This document shows positions 61,294-64,000 of a stretch of 64,000 bases of DNA, piece after piece. Each line of letters begins with the position of its first letter. Position 1 is the first letter of the stretch. The notes below the pieces were generated by a model. The model searched no databases. It was given only the letters and a program-made list of their open reading frames with translations, and had not been told where the DNA came from. Source of the DNA: Hermatobates lingyangjiaoensis (taxonomy: Eukaryota; Arthropoda; Insecta; Hemiptera; Hermatobatidae); assembly GCA_026182355.1 (NCBI GenBank), contig JAPFBL010000068.1, positions 6,079,001 to 6,143,000 on the forward strand, read 5' to 3'. Both the position numbers and the translations under genes were made by a program.

Positions 61294-63104
61294 ATTATAA
61301 ACAAAGAGCTCATGTTAAGGGCTTGCCTCTCGCTAGCAAGTTGGAATTGTTAAAGCTGCTTTTCCACACAACTTTTGTTAAAATAACTTTTAGATAAATG
61401 TCTATGACAATTCCAACAAACAGCAGAAAAGAAACATGTATTCGAAAATTGTATACTTTGAAAAAGCATTAGCAAAATCAAATACAATCATATCTCCACT
61501 TTTGGACCGACGTCGTATTATGAAGAGAAGAAGAGACAGGAGTAAAACAATAAAAAAATTATTTTGTCACAACCTCATTTGAACACCCGTACTTGACTAT
61601 TTTTTCAGCACTTTTGAAAGTGACTTTCTCGAATGGCTTTTTTTATGATAACAAGACAAAGTTTCTTTAGAATGATATCTGAAAAAAAAAATATTAGTAT
61701 TTAAAGTAGAAAATAGTTATGGGAAGGAAAATGAAAATTAATACCACTTTAATCACTGTATAATTGTATTATTATATTTTATTTCTCTCATACATATTAT
61801 TCATACTATTATCAGCACAATTTCTCTGGACACTGACAGAACGATGGACACAGTCTCGGGCACGTGGTGTGAATGTCATCTTTTCTCTTGAATAAGTCAT
61901 GATGGAATATTGGAATAAATAAATAATTTATAAGTTTAGCTTCTCGATAGATATATTCATTGATTTTGGATATTGATTTTGGAACATATAGACACTGATA
62001 TCTTCAATCACTAAATTGGGTTTATTATCTTTATTAAATACCAATTAGACACTTTGAATAGGGAAAACCAGTCCAGGTCTGTTACACAATACCAATGCCT
62101 TTCGTACCATACGACTACTATGGTACAATAGTAGTCGTATCTATTAAGAACACGTCATTACAACGTCCACGCAAAAGTAGAGTGTCAATTAAAAATTTGC
62201 AGTATTCATTGTAGGTTTTCTTCATAACATGAATTGTTTTAGAACTCATCCACTGTCAAGAAGTTGAAAGTTATTTTATAATTAGTAATAGGAAAACAAT
62301 AATCAAGTTTCTTTCGTTTTGATTTTGACTTTCTGTTGGACTTAACCTAATTGATATTATCTTACTTTTTACAGAAATAGTTACATTTAATTTTCTTTAA
62401 GTACTATATATTTTAATTGGATTTAATATAATTTTTATATAGCTTCAATATTGGTTTCTTGTTTGTTACTTTGTCTTTTGTAAGTGTTACTGAATCCGTT
62501 GGTGGTCAAATCTGTTGTCTGTCGGGTCGTAAGTGTGTTCGTTAATTATAGTGTTGTGACATGGTTTACGTTCAAATATTTTTTTTACGTCCATTATTGC
62601 CAATTTTAGTCTTTTCTGTCCTTAAAGCAGTAAGTCAATTCAGTTTTTTGATTTGTCTGGTTTTTGTCGATGCGCCATTAAAAGATTTGAAGAATTCGTT
62701 ATATTATATTTGAAAGTATGAATATGTTTTGTATATATTAGTCTGGAAGTTTATTCAGTCTGCCCTTTAACAATAATGTTGACATACAATCTTTGCATTT
62801 AATAAATTCCCCTTTAGTCAAATTTATTATTTTTCTTTTCCTTTGACTTTATTTTCCATACGCAGTTGTGCTAAGTAGTAGAGATACTATAAAATAAAAA
62901 CAAAAAATAATATTTGAAAAAACTTTTCTACATTAATGTAAGTTTTTTTTAAACCAGTTTTACGTATGATTATATCAAGCATTACTATTTTTACACTTCT
63001 TTATAGTAATACAATCGTCTGAATTAAAGGGTATGCCAGATGCAATTAAAACTCTCGGAATAACATTATTCAGCTATTAATTTATAATAGTAGCAAGGAG
63101 GTGA
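61294..63104. other. AT-rich flank
   Basis: No gene was recognised. The only bounded structure is the hairpin at 62109-62140. Confidence 0.45.
62109..62140. repeat. Perfect 13-bp hairpin, 6-base loop
   Basis: ATACGACTACTAT, loop GGTACA, then the exact complement. No T run follows on either strand, so it is not terminator-like. It could be a footprint of a small inverted-repeat insertion. Confidence 0.85.
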
Positions 63105-63210
63105 TTCTAATGCTTATATAAATCACTCGGTCACGGCTCTGGGAGACCATTACTCGGCTATCACCTAAAGCACCTCGTGAGGAGTGCGAATGGACATCGG
63201 ATGGATCGCG
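63105..63210. other. GC-richer islet of unknown origin
   Basis: About 100 bp of balanced composition (CACTCGGTCACGGCTCTGGG, ACCTCGTGAGGAGTGCGAAT) lies in AT-rich DNA, followed by an A-rich run (TTAAAAAAATAATAATATTA). That is the look of a LINE or SINE 3' end in + orientation. It is not a tRNA or 5S gene by its boxes. Family unknown. Confidence 0.4.
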
Positions 63211-64000
63211 TTAAAAAAATAATAATATTAACATTTTGTTGCTGATATTTAATCATATTAAGTAGTGTAATATTTTCTTGATAATATCGATATAGCTTCT
63301 TAACCACTGATTCTTAAAGTTATTAGATGGGTTATTTGAGGATTTTTATCTATAGAAATAACACTCCTGTTTATACGCCGACGTTTCACCAAAAAAAAGT
63401 TTGTCATTTTCAAGGTTAAAAACAATTTATTGACATATGTAATGAAAACAAATACCTCCACGAAATATTAACCAACAAAAATAAACACAATAAGTAAAAC
63501 CATAAACACCACATAAAGTAAATGAAAATGACAAACATAGCCAATTTTATTGTTTTTTAATAGAAAACATGTGTTGTTTAAACATAATTACTTTTTATTA
63601 ATTATTAAGCGCAAAACAGTTTTTTAAACAGATAAGTAATAATGCCAAATAATTCTGTGAGAATACCTCAAACAGTGAAGTCAAGGAACAAACAGACAAC
63701 AAAAACACAGTAAGCAGGAAAATTACAAAGAAATCAAATAAGCAAAGTATAAACTTGTTTTCGTATCTGATATGATGCTGGTAGATAAAGGCAAATAGTT
63801 TTGTAGTTTTTTATTCCCTTTAATTCGTTCATATTTTGTTTATTTGTATTGTTTTGTAATTTTCTTGCTTACTGTGTTCTTATTGTATGTTTGTTCCTTG
63901 AATGCTCTGTTGGAAATATCCTTGCAGAATCATTTTGCATAATTAAAAACTATTACTTTGTTTTTGGGGAAAAACTGTTTACGCTCCATGCCTTTATCTA
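63211..64000. other. AT-rich end of window with a repeat motif
   Basis: At 63377-63430 the minus strand has AACCTTGAAAATGACAAACT and GGTGAAACGTCGGCG, related to the arm motif at 34245-34290 (CCTTGATAATG...GACCGTAACGTC). The motif TTGTTCCTTGA, seen inverted as TCAAGGAACAA, pairs 63684 with 63893, and AGTAAGCAGGAAAATTACAA at 63709 pairs with TTTTCTTGCTTACT at 63860. This indicates an inverted-repeat element spanning about 63680-63900. Confidence 0.45.

Noticed and set aside
63160..63205. Receptor exon after the DRY motif (minus frame IHPMSIRTPHEVL)
   Set aside because: It superficially resembles the second intracellular loop, but there is no AG acceptor next to it, no DRY, and an A-rich repeat-like border.
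1..64000. CRISPR arrays, operons, bacterial promoters or terminators
   Set aside because: The window is eukaryotic; repeats are transposons, microsatellites and minisatellites, and no regular spacer array exists.

Overview
This is a eukaryotic, AT-rich window, and almost certainly arthropod. It has long introns, no dense coding, and many degraded transposons. SINE tails end in the arthropod telomere-type motif (CCTAA)n. One start site has the arthropod TCAGT initiator with a DPE at exactly +28. The protein-coding exons read as a matrix metalloproteinase and a luqin/RYamide-like neuropeptide receptor. I cannot name the order or species; introns above 20 kb suggest a large genome.

Two host genes are supported. 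(1) On the + strand, 16852-17077 holds the promoter and first coding exon of a matrix metalloproteinase: signal peptide plus the start of the propeptide. I did not find its later exons. (2) On the - strand, a class A peptide GPCR is spread over three recognisable exons: TM6 at 57915-58011, TM7 at 34427-34517, and the C-terminal tail with stop at 24214-24378. Intron phases agree across both introns (about 23.4 kb and 10 kb). The N-terminal exons (TM1-TM5) are not seen and probably lie beyond position 64000. The TM6 exon has lost one base, which is either a sequence error or a real lesion. Two further candidate exons of unknown identity are 53146-53400 (-) and 59333-59390 (+).

Layout. 1-16 kb is gene-free, with hAT-like elements, a 254-bp palindrome, a short inverted-repeat element, a LINE RNase H remnant and a Helitron. 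16-17 kb is the metalloproteinase 5' end with a local duplication upstream. 17-24 kb is repeats (hAT-like pieces, a SINE, two TIR elements). 24-58 kb is the receptor gene. Its introns hold a degenerate minisatellite, LINE, SINE and Helitron copies, and several copies of a ~1.65-kb coding-free repeat family. 58-64 kb is upstream intron or flank with a LINE 3' end and small unexplained islets.

The most unusual signals are: a family of short TIR elements carrying a hammerhead-like hairpin next to the right terminus (three copies); large inverted repeats sharing one ~20-bp signature; a SINE whose 3' tail is visibly shared with a LINE in the same window; and two Helitron copies with clear ends and matching helicase remnants. 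All identifications come from reading the sequence; no database search was run.
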